Of a DNA stretch of 64,000 nucleotides, positions 1-12,600 are shown one piece after another. Under the pieces are notes generated by a model. That model worked only from the letters and a program-made list of their open reading frames with translations, had not been told where the DNA came from and did no database searches. The position numbers and the translations under genes are program-made. The number at the start of each line of letters is the position of its first letter. The first letter of the stretch is position 1. Origin of the DNA: Gavia stellata (taxonomy: Eukaryota > Chordata > Aves > Gaviiformes > Gaviidae); NCBI RefSeq assembly GCF_030936135.1, contig NC_082594.1, positions 131,230,668 through 131,294,667 of the forward strand. Direction: 5' to 3'.

Positions 1-271
1 CAGATAAGTGCAATATCTAAATGCCGCTGACAACAAAGAGTTTACGGTGCGTTTTCCATTCATTTCAACTGAAGCATCATTGAAAAGCCCACCTACCAGA
101 TGAGCCTCGTCCAAAGTTAAAGCTGCAAAATGTTATCTGGAATGGGGAAGAATATTTGAATAGAACAGCTTCTTATCAGGAAACTACAAAATTTTTGCAG
201 GGCCAGAGCTGTTTTTAAAGAAGAATCTTTATCTGAAAGAAGAAGGGTCTCTTCTACTCTAGAGTGGGGCT

Positions 272-612
272 GGCCTGACCTAGAACTCTACAATTACCTG
301 AAAGGGGGTTGTAGAGAGGTGGGTGCTGATCTCTTCTCCCAAGTGACAAGTGACAGGACAAGAGGAAATGGCCTCAAGTTGCGTCAGGAGAGGTTTAGAC
401 TGGATACTAGGAAAAATTTCTTCACTGAAAGGGTTGTCAGACGCTGGAATGGACTGCCCAGGGAGGTGGTTGAGTCACCATCCCTGGAGGTTTTTAAAAG
501 ACGTGTGGATAAGGTGCTTAGGGACGTGGTTTAGTGATGGACTTAGCAGGGTTAAGTTTATGGTTGGACTTGATGATCTTAAAGGTCTTTTCCAACCTAA
601 ACGATTCTATGA
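272..612 (+). mobile_element. CR1 LINE fragment, 3' end (truncated)
   Basis: The fragment starts at a stretch equivalent to the 'ctctacaactacctgaaagg' part of CR1. It encodes the CR1 ORF2 C-terminus in frame from 319 ([35 protein letters not shown]), then the usual 3' UTR with ggttggacttgatgatctt, ending near gattctatga. This is a 5'-truncated non-LTR retrotransposon and not a host gene. Confidence 0.93.
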
Positions 613-2100
613 GAATAGCCAAGGGCCTGGCAGCTAAGGTATTACTGTTTAAAGAAGAGTTGGGCTCAGATGTCTTAAGTTAGACTTTTGACTTAGTCGT
701 GAGCCTCTCACATGCTGGGTGAATGATCCTAGCACGCTGCTACCAGCTACTTCAACTACCATCTCTGTCCTTTTGTAGGTAATTTTAAAAGGTTTTTGGC
801 ACCTCTTAATGCAAAAAGCACAAGATACGTTAAAAGCAAAAAATGTTGACAAGGTGGAAAAGCTATTTGTGTCCCAGCTGCTGCTGCTATTGCCATTTGC
901 CAGTACAGAGGTGAAGTACAAAAAGGTTCGGTGACTTTCCCAAGATTACTGAAGGAGTCGGCAGCAAAGTGATCTGGGACACCTCATAGTTGAGATCCTT
1001 TCCCAGATGACAAGACTATTTACTTCTTCACTTTAGTTTAGATCCCAGAAATTACAAGCCTGATTTTTGTCCTTCCTAGAATTCAGCAGGACTTTTGCAT
1101 GGACTGAACAGAGCTCAGTCACAGGAAACTGTGGGTCACTTTATTCCCTGTCAAGCCTCTCACCTTCCCATGGAGTCAAGGCATTGTACTTCTGCACAAG
1201 AAGTTAAGGACAAGGAGTCCCTGCAGGCTCCTTTTGGAACTCTAAAAATAAGACTTCTCCTAATATATTTCAGTACTAATTAAGTTTTTGCTATTCCTCC
1301 CTCAGAGGGTTATCAACATAGTTTACAAAGTGTCATCTTTTAGCAACTGCTCAAGAGTTGGCTGTTTCCCATCTCGCCCCCTCTGACACATTTACATGTT
1401 CTCTTTATACAAACACAGAGATAAAAAACCTCCCTGGTGTATCTAGAACATTTTCAACCAAGGAGAAAAAAACATCCCTTGCCAAGTTGTTCAGTAGCTG
1501 GAAATGACTTGTCACGTCCACAGACCAGTAATTCTTTTTAGTTTTAAATGACTAACCACGCTATGATTAATGGCTCACATAAATGGGCTCAAAATAAGTC
1601 TGGCACAAATATAGGGAAGGAGGAGGGTAAATGGGATAAGGACTGGATGGGTCTGCAGCAGGACATTGGTGGCGTGAATGGCATAGCGGGCACGGAGGAA
1701 GGAAAAAATGTTTCATGCTATTTGTAGCTCAAAATTGCAGCTACAGATGGTGATGCTGTCATGTAGCAAGGGCTCAGGACACTGAGAAAAGGCAACCTGC
1801 ACTGCACAGATTTGTCTCTCCCTGGATGCTGGTGTTTCTCTAGACGGTTCACAGGACCACGTTGCCCCTACGTACATAAAAGCTGATGGTACCCTTGACA
1901 GAGTACTGAAGCTATATCCGTATCTCCTGGAGTGGTTTTGCCTTGTGTTTTACAATACAATGCATTTGCTCTTCCTCTTCCAGAGGCAATGTTTTCCAGC
2001 TTCTTCTGTCAGCTGTTATCTTGTTTATTTTCAGCTCATATTCTGCAGTGATACTTACGAGTGGAAAGGCCAGACATACAATCTTGGCAAAAAGGGACAA

Positions 2101-2145
2101 GCTGAGAGAAGTACAAGCTTCAGGATGCTGAGAGAAGTACAAGCT
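2101..2145. repeat. Two-copy 26-bp tandem duplication
   Basis: The 19-mer gctgagagaagtacaagct occurs at 2101..2119 and again at 2127..2145, giving a 26-bp period with identical cores. It looks like a recent small local duplication. Confidence 0.85.
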
Positions 2146-3868
2146 CATAGCCGATGCAGCTTGCGGGGAAGACAAAGTTGGTGCTGTGTTAAAGGATGGG
2201 GAAGAGGGGACACTCATTCAGACTATTGATGCAGTCTTGACCACCTGGTAGAATAGGACCCTTTGAGCAAAAATAGGCTTGAATAAGCCCAGATGTCAGG
2301 GCTTGCATCTCACGACACACATCCTGGAAAGCAGAGACTCTGGAAAGGTCGCAGGGATGGATAACTCTGGGCAGATGGCTGAGGCAGAGCAGCAAGTCAG
2401 ACCCTGCCGTTGAATGAGCAAAACGAGAAACGGAAAATGGGCAGTCGAGGTTGCTTGTCAAGAAGCAGCTCAGAGTCACAAGCTGTTACGGCATAGTCAT
2501 ATGCCGTCACAGTCAGGTGGGGTCAAAAAGCCTAGGGACACGACTATCCCTGTGTGCCCCCTCTCTGAGTCCACACAGTCTTGTAAACCCTTGCTGCTTG
2601 CAAACCCTACGGCTCAGCTGCGTCCCAGGAATACCCTCTCCTGCAGGACTCCTCGCGGTTGCAGGGAGTGGGATCCAGCCAGCCAAGCTGACATGGCTGT
2701 GGGCTCTCTTGCCTCACAGGCCAGGTTAACGCTGCATTTCTTACAGAAACCCCGTTGCAGCTGCAAGTAGCAAGACATGTTTCTGTAAGAACAGCTGCCA
2801 TCAATTTCTAAAGCTGCTTTGCCATTATTTTGTGTCTGAAACAGTTTGCAATGGCTCATGGTTCCTGAAATAAGAATAAAAAGAGTGTAATTTCATACTT
2901 TTCCCATGGTGAAATGTCATTAAAAACTGTAAGATGTTTGGATTTGATGCTGTTCGCACCTTTCTGCCTCTGATGGCACAGATTCCTGGGGATAGGACTC
3001 TGCTTTGGGGCATAAACAGAATTTTGGTCTCCAGGAAACAGAAATCCTTTTGAAAAAAACTGGGAAATAATTTTTCCAGGAGCCCAAAATGAAAGAATTC
3101 GCACCTCCCATTAAGTGAAACCTTTCCCAGTAAACAGTGGTAATACAGAAGGTGTACACAGGCCTTTGCCAGCAATACATAAACAATAGATTTCTGCCAC
3201 AACGCAATAGCAGAGCTCTGTCTCAGGGAAAAAAAAAGAAGCCAGAAAACTGTGCAGAAGTAAATGAGATGTTTCCCAATTGCTAGGAGTAGGACAGGAT
3301 AATAATGAAGCAATAGCAGACCTGCCAGTCCTGTGAACACATCAAGGCTGAGATGAAATGCATGGTCTTTTCCTCTCAGCTCTCTCTTCCTCTCTTCCCA
3401 AGAAACTAAGAAAAATAGCTTCCAGTGAGCTGAGCTTGCAACATATAGATTCATCCATATAGGGATTAGAAATAAATACTCTGTGACTTCCTCTGTCCAA
3501 CTTGCTACTTGGGTATTATACATCAAACTGTAATTTAAATATCACCAACTGTATATTGAGCACATTAAGCTATATTTAACAGACCTGGATTATATTTCTT
3601 TATTTGTGATAATATATTTATCTATATCTTTATATAAATATGTGGAAATGGAGTATGTATTATAGGGGGTCAGATATTTCCCATGAATGTCTTTTTCTGA
3701 ATGGAAATGCAGTCTTTAAGAGCTCTGAATTTCCCCATGGCATTTTGCTGAAGTTTTTTCTCCCTATTGGGAAAAATAAAATGCTTTGTTTTGAATTAGC
3801 TCAACCTAAATTGAAATACTTTGGTTTGTCAAACTGAATTAAAACATTTCATGACGGGGCAGTTCAGC

Positions 3869-3921
3869 TTTAATTTATGTCCACAAGAGTTACTATGTGT
3901 CTTGTGGACATTTTAATTTAT
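3869..3921. repeat. Perfect 11-bp inverted repeat framed by 10-bp direct repeats
   Basis: Arms TGTCCACAAGA (3878..3888) and TCTTGTGGACA (3900..3910) are perfectly complementary around an 11-nt loop. The direct repeat TTTAATTTAT flanks them at 3869..3878 and 3912..3921. The layout resembles a very short hairpin insertion with a target-site duplication, but chance cannot be excluded. Confidence 0.8.
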
Positions 3922-6900
3922 AGACATCATACTCCCATAATGCATCATAATCGTCTCTCTCATTAAATTTTTGCAATGTACTCTGAGAGTCAGATGGCCA
4001 CAAAACATCACAGGACGCTGGCTGGGAACTTCATCGACTGAGAAACATGATGTATCACCCTCATGAGGCACTGCAGCAGTTCCAAGGGACGCACAGTTAT
4101 ATCGAACCAAGCTGATGCTAAACTTTTTCTGAGAAAGGACAAATTTGCTTTCAGTAAAAACATTACTGTTTCAACATTTCATCCAGATGTGCATCCAAAA
4201 TAAATGTTGATATCAGAACTTTCTATAGAACAAAACATATATATTTTGACAACTTTACTGTCTAATAGAAAAGTCCTACCTTCAAGGTTTTAAATGCTTT
4301 TCCCTCTCTGTTATATAGGACCATGCGCTATAGTTTCTGATGTAGTGCAAGCACCAGCGACCTGCCATCTAGGCAGAATTATTTGCCGTGACTTGGGTCA
4401 GGAGCGTGAATCTGGTGAATTTCAATAAAAGCTTGAAACCTCCCCATCTCCCCAAGGGCATGAGAAATGGTAGATCAGAGGAACCAGAGCACAGGAACAG
4501 ATAGCTTGTAAAAGATATTTCTAACACTGAAAAAAAAAATTATATAGCATGAAACTTAAGACTTTTATTTCAAAATATTTGGAAATTTAGAGTCGTGATT
4601 GCTTTAGCGAGTCTATGCCTGCTAGTTGCATTCTGGTAAGATCTTTAATTACATCAGCACACAACACGGGACATAAAGCTTGGAAAATATTTACATTACA
4701 GCTCTGGATTAAATCTATTCAGGCATAGAAATGTGACATATCTTGGGGTGATGCTGAAAGAAGGCAGAGACTGTTATGGAGTGGGTGCTCAGGTGATGAT
4801 GGAGCATATAGTTTGTTATGAGCTGAGTGTCAGAGTGCATGGCATAAAGCCTTGAGGCAGCACTGAAGAACCTTGACTCTAGTTGACATTGCATGGAACT
4901 ACAAGAATCCAGTATGCAATTACCTGGGTTGGCCTTCAGCCAGGACACCATGGCTAAGACCTTTTCTTTTATTAAAAGTGATAAGGCAGATTTAGGGTAA
5001 GATTTTCAGAATGGCTTCTGCCAAGGTTAGTGCTCCAGCCAGTGCTGCAGGAAGAAAGGGCAAGAGCAGTCAGCGCTGCCAGTACCACTACAAAAATAAC
5101 AAGCATGGACATCATTTGAGGAGAGCATGCTGAATAATAGTGGAAGAGAAGAATAGTGATTTTGGGGGGGTTTAGGATGTAGGGGACTTTTCACTTACAT
5201 GATTTTCATTTTCATTAGACTGTCAAGGGGCAGGAGGATTGTGTCCCTGAACTATGGAGATCCAGACTTTCGACAAAAACAGATGTAGGATTATGCACAA
5301 CACCTGATTGCCCCTTCCAGAGGAAAACGCTCACATCCCAGGCTGAGAATACCTTAGTCCAGTCTCTGCTCTGAGGATACAATCCTAGTTATAGTGAAGT
5401 TAACTACATGTAACTGAGAAGTGTGTCAGATCAATTGTCCCATTAAGGTCTTCCTAAGGATTGCTGTGAGGCAGCCGGCCTATGCTTAGGAGACCTTACA
5501 GGAGACTTGTTTTGCCAGCAGAAGTGGTGAGGTTTGCTGTATCAAAATTAGTGTGAGCTCTGGATGCTGCCCTGGGCTGGCCCAGAGACAGAGTTCTATC
5601 CATGTTGCTCATGACCTTGACATAAAATACCAGCTGTCTTTCCCTTCTCTCTGACTCTTCAAGGTCATGAGAACATGAGATCCAAGGGAGTTGAAGCTAA
5701 TTCAGTGCCATTCCCGCTTTCTCTGGTGATTTATCCAGACCACCCCAGCTGAGCATGCCACAGAGATCCCCTCATTCAAGCCTTTGTCTTTCATCTCAAA
5801 GCCTTGGCTGGTCTGTATCTGTGTTTATTTAAAAGGCTGTTTCAACATTGGCATTGATACTCAAAGGACGCCAGTGAAGAATGCTGGAAAACTACCCTGG
5901 ATATATCCCCAAAACACTATCAGTGTCGGAGGGGATCATGGAGGGTGCTATTGCAGAAAACCAATAAGTCAGCTGCATGTTCCTAGACGAAGGGGAGCCC
6001 AGTCCTTCCTCCTTTATACCACATCATGTAAAAATAAAGAGGGAAGATGATCAGTGCTAGAATCAGAAATGATTGCAGGGAAAACTCCCTTCTCCTTCTC
6101 AATTTGTTACCACTCTATAGCAGCCACGGGATGAAATAGGTCTGGATATTGCATTTTAATAGTCACTTTGTATTTTATAGACTTGGAAATGTCAAAAAAG
6201 AACACCCGTTAGAGAGATCTTTTTTATGTGTCACAGTTTGTTCATGAACTCGCACCAACTGGCTCCATGTGTTGCTGTATTTGGCATCTCCACAGAGGAG
6301 GAGGAATCTCCCTTCGGTCCTCTCCCAGGAGGTGACCTCCATTCTTGAGAAATACAGGGATTAGCTGAGCTAGCAGAGCATGTGCATAACGCTGCTGGGG
6401 AGAATGGAAAGTGCTGCACGGCTTCAGTGGAGTCCTGTTACACGCACAGCACCGACAACTGCAAAAAGAAAGGAAGAGGCCAAGAGCACGAGAGGGACCG
6501 AAGCATACAGGGTAGTGTCGTGGCTAGTCAACATCACCTTCATGGTTAAAAAAGGCACTGCGCTTACTGCTTGACCCTCTCAAAGAATTCCTCAGATGCG
6601 CCATCTGCTCGGCAATTTTGCATGCTTGCTATGAAAAAGGAAATTCTAATGAATACTTTCAACAACTCATAATTGCCAACCTTTGAAAAAGGAAGTGTTA
6701 AAAATACAGATTTCATATTGACTCAGCTGAGTGCCGGTGCTTGCTACACCACAGGACTCAGACTTTTCAAAAGGGTATGTCTTGTAGAGACTACATCTCC
6801 GTGTTGGAGAAGAAGCCATGTCTCACAGGGGCCATCTGGAATGCCTCCCCATGCAGAGGCACTGCATGGGCACTGCAGCGGTACCAGGAACGACTTGCAT

Positions 6901-7959
6901 CTTCTGATCTTCCAGTCAGAAAAGTGATCTTAACCAACATTAGCAAGAAGATCCCTGAGGATTACTGAAGATAAAGACAGCCTGGATGGGTGCTTGCGTA
7001 CTTGGTGACATACTTGGTGATAAGAGAGTTAACAAAAAAAATATACCTACCTGTGCCTGCTTTTCCTAACCAGGCTAGTAAAACAGTTGATTCAAATTAA
7101 AGGCAGGTAATTATTATTATTTTTACATTGGTTTTTATACAGATTTGGTCTCCTAGGCTTACGAATAGTGTCTTAGCACTGAAAAAAAGAAAGGAAAAGA
7201 TGAAGGATAATGAGAAAATTAAGTTGGCCATGTTGGTAATGGAGGCAAAAGATACCGATGTCAGATACAGTTTATATAGATGCACACACAAGTGCATTAG
7301 CACATATAGAAGATATACATCCTGGATTATACACAAACACAGTAAAATTTCAGTTAGCTAGATTGTTTTAATGAATCTAAGAAATCCAATGCAGATTAAC
7401 TTATTCAGTATTTGTGTTGCTAATGCCAAATGCCCACATGCTGTCAGCTGATTGTAAGCAAAATGTAAATAAAAATAAAACACAGAAATTAAAAAAAAGG
7501 TTACCTTTGGTTAACAAAAATGAAACTTAGCTCACACTCTGATGTGCTGCTAGAGAAAGAGGTGCCTCTCAGAATGTGGGCTTCCCTTGGAGAATGTTTG
7601 ACCTTGTAGCTGGGGTTTTGCAAAAAGGACCATCATGAGAAGAATCTCGGTCAAAATGGTCATAACCGTCATACCAGGCACCAAAATGTGGAAAGCTCCA
7701 AAAACTAAAAACAATATCTTCCTCTGAAAAGGAGCCAAAAGCCCATGCAATTCCTGGAGAACAAAACTTGGAAAGTAGCCCAAAAAAAGATCTATTGCAT
7801 TAGGGTAGCGTACTGGTAGATGTGGCACAGTCCAGCGGTAGCTGAGTAAAACAGTAACTATGAAAATTTAAATATCTTGAAGTCAGAAGATCAGCCTAAC
7901 TTCCAGTCAAGAAGTTTTTAAGTGGAACAGGGAGCTTTCTGAGGTACTGGATTTAATTT

Positions 7960-8715
7960 CTCAAGTTTTGAAGAACTGGAAGGATTCCAGTGAAATATTA
8001 GGAAGCTAGTCTGCTGACATTTTAAAGTGATAAATGGCATAACAGGGGAAGTTACAGGTCAGTTAGGGTGATATTGATGCTGGGAAAAAATAACAGTGTG
8101 ACACAATCAATGAACAGTTAAAGTACAGAAATTCAATGAGTGTTAGTCAATGAGGTTTCATGGAAAAGGGATTTTATTAAAATAACTTCACACTGTTCAT
8201 TGAAAAGATTGTGTTCCTGACTGACAATGCTAATCCTGTTAATGTAGGGTTCAATTTCTTCAAAATGTGATTTGAAAATATTTTGCATTCTGATTAAAAA
8301 CTACGACTGTGCCAAGACACTATTTCATGTATTAAGCAAATCAGAAACCAGCTAAGTGACTGAAATCTGTATTTGCTAACGGGGAATCTTAAGTAAAGGG
8401 GTGTGTGTTTCTAATGCGGTCCCACAGAGGTCTGCTTTTGGTCTAGCACTGTTGAGTGTTCTTACTGATAGTCTGAACGCAAGTGTAAAAAGTATTTCTA
8501 ATTAAGTTAGCTGATCGCACAAGATTTATGGGGTAGTAAATGAGGATGGGAGCATCTGATGGGTGTAAAGAGAACTACGTTACTTGTTAGGCTGAAAATA
8601 GTTGAATATATGTGAATATATCCAAATACACAGTGCATATACAGCAACAAAGAAGTGCAAATGATGTTTACAAGAAGGGAGACCTCATTCTCAAAAAAAA
8701 AAAAAAAAAAAAAAA
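7960..8715 (+). mobile_element. Old, decayed CR1 LINE fragment (reverse-transcriptase region)
   Basis: The order of diagnostic CR1 ORF2 stretches is kept: a decayed 'gaactggaaggattccag' block, 'gaagttacaggtcagttag' with 'gatattgatgctggg' (8050..8090), a 'ggtttcatggaaaaggg' block (8152..8172), and 'ggtcccacagaggtctgc' (8418..8435) with sequence equivalent to the RT thumb region after it. Many substitutions and stops show it is ancient, of the kind common in turtles, crocodilians and old bird lineages. A 23-base A run at 8693..8715 closes the block. Confidence 0.75.
8693..8715. repeat. Poly-A tract (23 A)
   Basis: An uninterrupted run of A on the plus strand at the end of the decayed CR1 block. 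It may be a microsatellite-like expansion. Confidence 0.95.
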
Positions 8716-9586
8716 GAAATATGACCGGTGAGAAGACCTGCACCTATGGGAATGCATTCAGGGGGACCACGGAGGAGGCAATGGGTGCCTTGTTCCTCAT
8801 AAGAAGCAGTTTGAGGTAATGCCACTGTGAATCCCAAGAGGAATGTGCACCGTGGGGCTGGGAAATGCTCTCAGTGCAGCTGTAGTGGGGCTGTTTCAGG
8901 GGGTGTTTTAGAATTACACCTCTGGGGAAACTGCTGAGCTGGGAAAGTTCCTGCATTCTACAAGGTCACACAGAAATCTCATCTCCCTGAAATAAGCTCT
9001 TGAACATTGCTTTGAGCCTTCTTCCTCTTGGTAGGCTGACAAGAGCTCTGCCCAGGTTGGTTGGGAAGGCATCTGTGGGAATGCCTCCCTCAAGAGAGCA
9101 CAGGCAGTGATAACACCACCAGGCAACTTCTGCCTTGTTACTTCTTTAAGAGGAAGTGGCCTTTGGATGCAGCTCATGTTTTTAGGGAGAAAGCCTGGAA
9201 ATTCTGGGGGAAGGAAAGGGTAGCATGAGTTGAACAAGGTTATTGATTGGGCTGGAAGGTTGGAAAGACTTTGCTTGTGCCTCAAAGAACATCAGCATGG
9301 AAAGGATCTCTGTCATACCTATTTGGTATACGATGCCATCCGGAAAGCTGTGAAGTAGGGAGAAGACAATTCAACGCGTCAGCCACCAGCCACCTTACTC
9401 ATCCTGGTGATAGGCACTAAAAGGCCAAAAAGGAACAGGCAGGTAGACTATGCAGAAAGACTTAGGAGCAATTTTTTTTCACGTGCGTGAAACTCTGTCT
9501 CCTCACCTATCATAGAGTAGTTAAAGACCCTTAGACCTGGTGTTAGATTTGTGTCGTACTACTGATGCAGAGTAGGCATCGGATTT

Positions 9587-9655
9587 ATGAAACACAGAAT
9601 CACTAAGGTTGGAAAAGACCTGTAAGATCATCAAGTCCAACCATCAAACAGAAGG
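9587..9655 (-). mobile_element. CR1 LINE 3' tail fragment
   Basis: Read on the minus strand it gives ggttggacttgatgatctt, then acaggtcttttccaacctta and gtgattctgtg, the standard avian CR1 3' UTR end. About 70 bp are left. Confidence 0.85.
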
Positions 9656-12600
9656 GTTCCTGGCAAAGGCAAGGTAATTCAGTTTCTGATGTTGTTATGG
9701 CCTTTTAGGAGGGAAAAGAAGATAATCTTTGTCTGATAACCTGACATGAAGGGCCACGTTTTGAAAGTGACCTTGACCTGCCCTTGAAACTTGCATCTGC
9801 TGTTCTGCCAGCACGGAGGGTAGAGATTTACTCTTTTCCATTTCTATAATTTGATTTTGCAGGCAGAGATACAGCCAGGCCCTTAACGCAAGTCAGTAAC
9901 AAGTTCACAAACACATAGACTATACTGCTTGTCTGCACACGAGCTTATGGTGTTTGAATTTTATGGCATTTGGGCTTGTGATTTCAAAACAGGTCATACC
10001 TCATGCTTGCACATGGCTCAGGTGAGCAAGTGAAAATTCACAAGCCATTTTGAAACGTCTTCCAATGTTTCCATTCCATTCTGTCAAATGAACAAGATGA
10101 GAATTCGCTGGTAATGGCACAGCTGGCAGAACAGCAGATCCAAATCTGGTAGGATGCTTTGAGTTGCATCCTGCTAGCCTGCACTGTGGCCACACAGATG
10201 GAACTGACCAGGTAAAGAACAACTCCGGCTAACTTCTGGGAAAGTGTTTGTGTCAGATGACAAAAACGGTTGTCAGCATGACAGACTTCCAGATGCGTGA
10301 AGAGACCAAATCCGTTCAGCCTAGAAAGGAGAGATGGAGGAGGGGAAATGCTGACAAGAGCAAAGGGCATCCCTGAGTCTGAGCGGCAGCATCAGATTAG
10401 AAGGTTAACCTAAGGAGATTGGGGTTTTTCTACATAGTTCATAATGAATCCATAGTGCTCACAAAAATGTCTGAGGACGGTGTCAATAGTCAAATGAGAC
10501 TCAAAAGTGGGCGTGGTGGAGGAGAATAGTGAAGTTACAGTGGAAAATAATATTTTTAAAAGCAATAGTATGAACCCCTTCTCTTCTGTTGGCAGAAACT
10601 AAGAATGAGCTTTTCCCATTATTCCATTCCACAGACTTGGCTACAGAAAGGACACTAAGGGCACATTTCGTTCCCATTTGGTCAGGTATGACAATTGTCA
10701 TGTCCCTCCAGAAGTAGCAAGAAAAGAAACAGTTTTAACGTGCAATGCCCAAACACCATTTTGTGGGTCCTCAATATACTCCTTTCTGAAATCCCCTTTT
10801 GCAAAGAAGCAGAATTTTTGCTTCTTCTGCTTTAACCATATTGTTGGGGATGTCATCATATGCAAGTCTTACACAAAACTTTCAAAAATTGAACGTGATC
10901 CACATAACTTTTGTCATTCCATACTAAACCCTACTACCTTCTTGCCTTTCACAGCAGTTCCCGTCAGCCTTTTTGTGGCATAGCTTTAGATGTTGATACT
11001 GTTGACTACATTCTTCAGGCCTTCCCTGAGATTAGAGTTCTTGTTTTTCCAACACAGACACAACGCAGCCAACACCTCATCAAATAGTCAGCTACCCCTT
11101 TGAGTTTATAGCAAATAACAAAGCTTTTTCTGGAAAGCAGTCTTATCATATAATCAGTAGTTAAAAACATAGGTAGATGTCCTAATACTTTGGAAATGCC
11201 TATGAAAGTAGCAGAAAAAGTAACACAATGAAATTGTGAGACCACTAAACTTCTGGTGTCATTTAAATCTATTGCATGCTATGTGCAATGTCTGCTTACT
11301 ACTGTGGCCTTATCAAGCCTGTTGACCATTCCCATTCTCTGGAAGCCCAGGATGATACTGAAACATATGTGGGTATCTTTTCTGAGTAGCCTGCCAGACC
11401 AAGCATAAAAATCAGACCAGATTAAAAAGTTGCTAGTGCTGATACATACCTGTGTGCTATAGGTAAGTTCAGAAGAGAGCTTTGAGCAAACTACTTATCA
11501 GAGATGTCACGTCAAGCCTGCAATGATGGGCCTCTCCAAAGCTGAAGATATGATAAGTTATGGCACTCTTATTGTAGACCCACAGACCCTGCAGAGTGAC
11601 ATCTTTGAAAAGGACAAACCGAGGTCACCAGGAGCGCTAACAGAGCTGTGTAACAAAAAAGACGAAACCAGCACAACTGTTCGGTTGACAGGTCAGACTG
11701 TCACACGATCAGTTGTGCCCTGCAAAGTTATTGTCAAAGAGTTGAGCATCTTTGTATCTGGAAAGTAAAAATAAATTATCTTTGTTATTATAAACAAATG
11801 AACAATGTAGATGCAAACATATAACAGTGATATGCAGCCCAATATATAACTGGGTTTACACTATCTTGATATAAAATGGATTTTAGAAGGATTTTTTGTA
11901 TGCAATGCTATTGGATATCAAAAAGAGGAAGAAAATATGGTGAGGGGTCTTTTCCTGTGAGGTGGAGTAAGCCAGAAAGCCTTCTGAAAATGGTCAGAAC
12001 TTCAGGCGACAGGCTGTGGAATAGAAAGAGAAAACAACTAGTGTAAGACGAGGAAGAAAATGGCTCAATGCAAGGTAGGGAGGAAGCAATTTAATGTAGG
12101 TAGCCTTGCCAAGCGTGGAAACAGTTTCAAAATAGTTTTGGAAGAAGAGTGAAAGATATTTATAACTAACATATTTATCTAGGGTGCCTGTTGCTTGTCC
12201 CAAATCTGTTTAGGTATCATAGATTGGAGGTGACTTTCTATGAATGTTGCAAATTTGAGTAGAAAATGAATTTGAAAATAGGAAGAACTAATATAATCTT
12301 ACGACTAAGAAAATAGTTAGCTAGACTATGTCCACCTGAACAAAATGGCAGGTATGTATATCTGTTTCCAAGAAGATCTGTACTCTCTGACTGCACAGTG
12401 TGTCAGACAACACACCATGAGGGACAGAAGAGCTCCTCATGTTCATTTTCACTCCTGTAGACTTTAGCTCATGATGATATAATGTGTTGCCACTTGGTTT
12501 CACGTGCACATCAATCTCTCCAGATTTCTTGTGGACCTGGATAGCTTTTTGCTATTGGTGTGTTGGTCCCAGTATGATAGCATCTTGGTGTCACTTGTAG

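Larger units (their letters stand above)
613..7959. other. Intergenic DNA without a recognised gene
   Basis: No exon with a family resemblance was found here. It contains a 26-bp two-copy tandem duplication (2101..2145), a 233-codon minus ORF with no recognised domain (2825..3526), an AT-rich patch at about 3535..3650 and a hairpin framed by direct repeats (3869..3921). The remaining ORFs are short. Confidence 0.6.

Noticed and set aside
319..534. Apparent small gene with a clear protein signature
   Set aside because: The protein is the C-terminus of CR1 ORF2, so it was annotated as a mobile element. The same applies at 28463..28828 and 50526..50744.
10300..10490. Possible old CR1 piece ('ttcagcctagaaaggagag' and 'tttttctacatagttcataa')
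   Set aside because: Only two short stretches resemble CR1, and the sequence between them could not be followed.
11523..11768. 81-codon plus ORF with exon-like composition, ending just before an AAATAAATT
   Set aside because: No family was recognised and no splice acceptor or promoter supports it.
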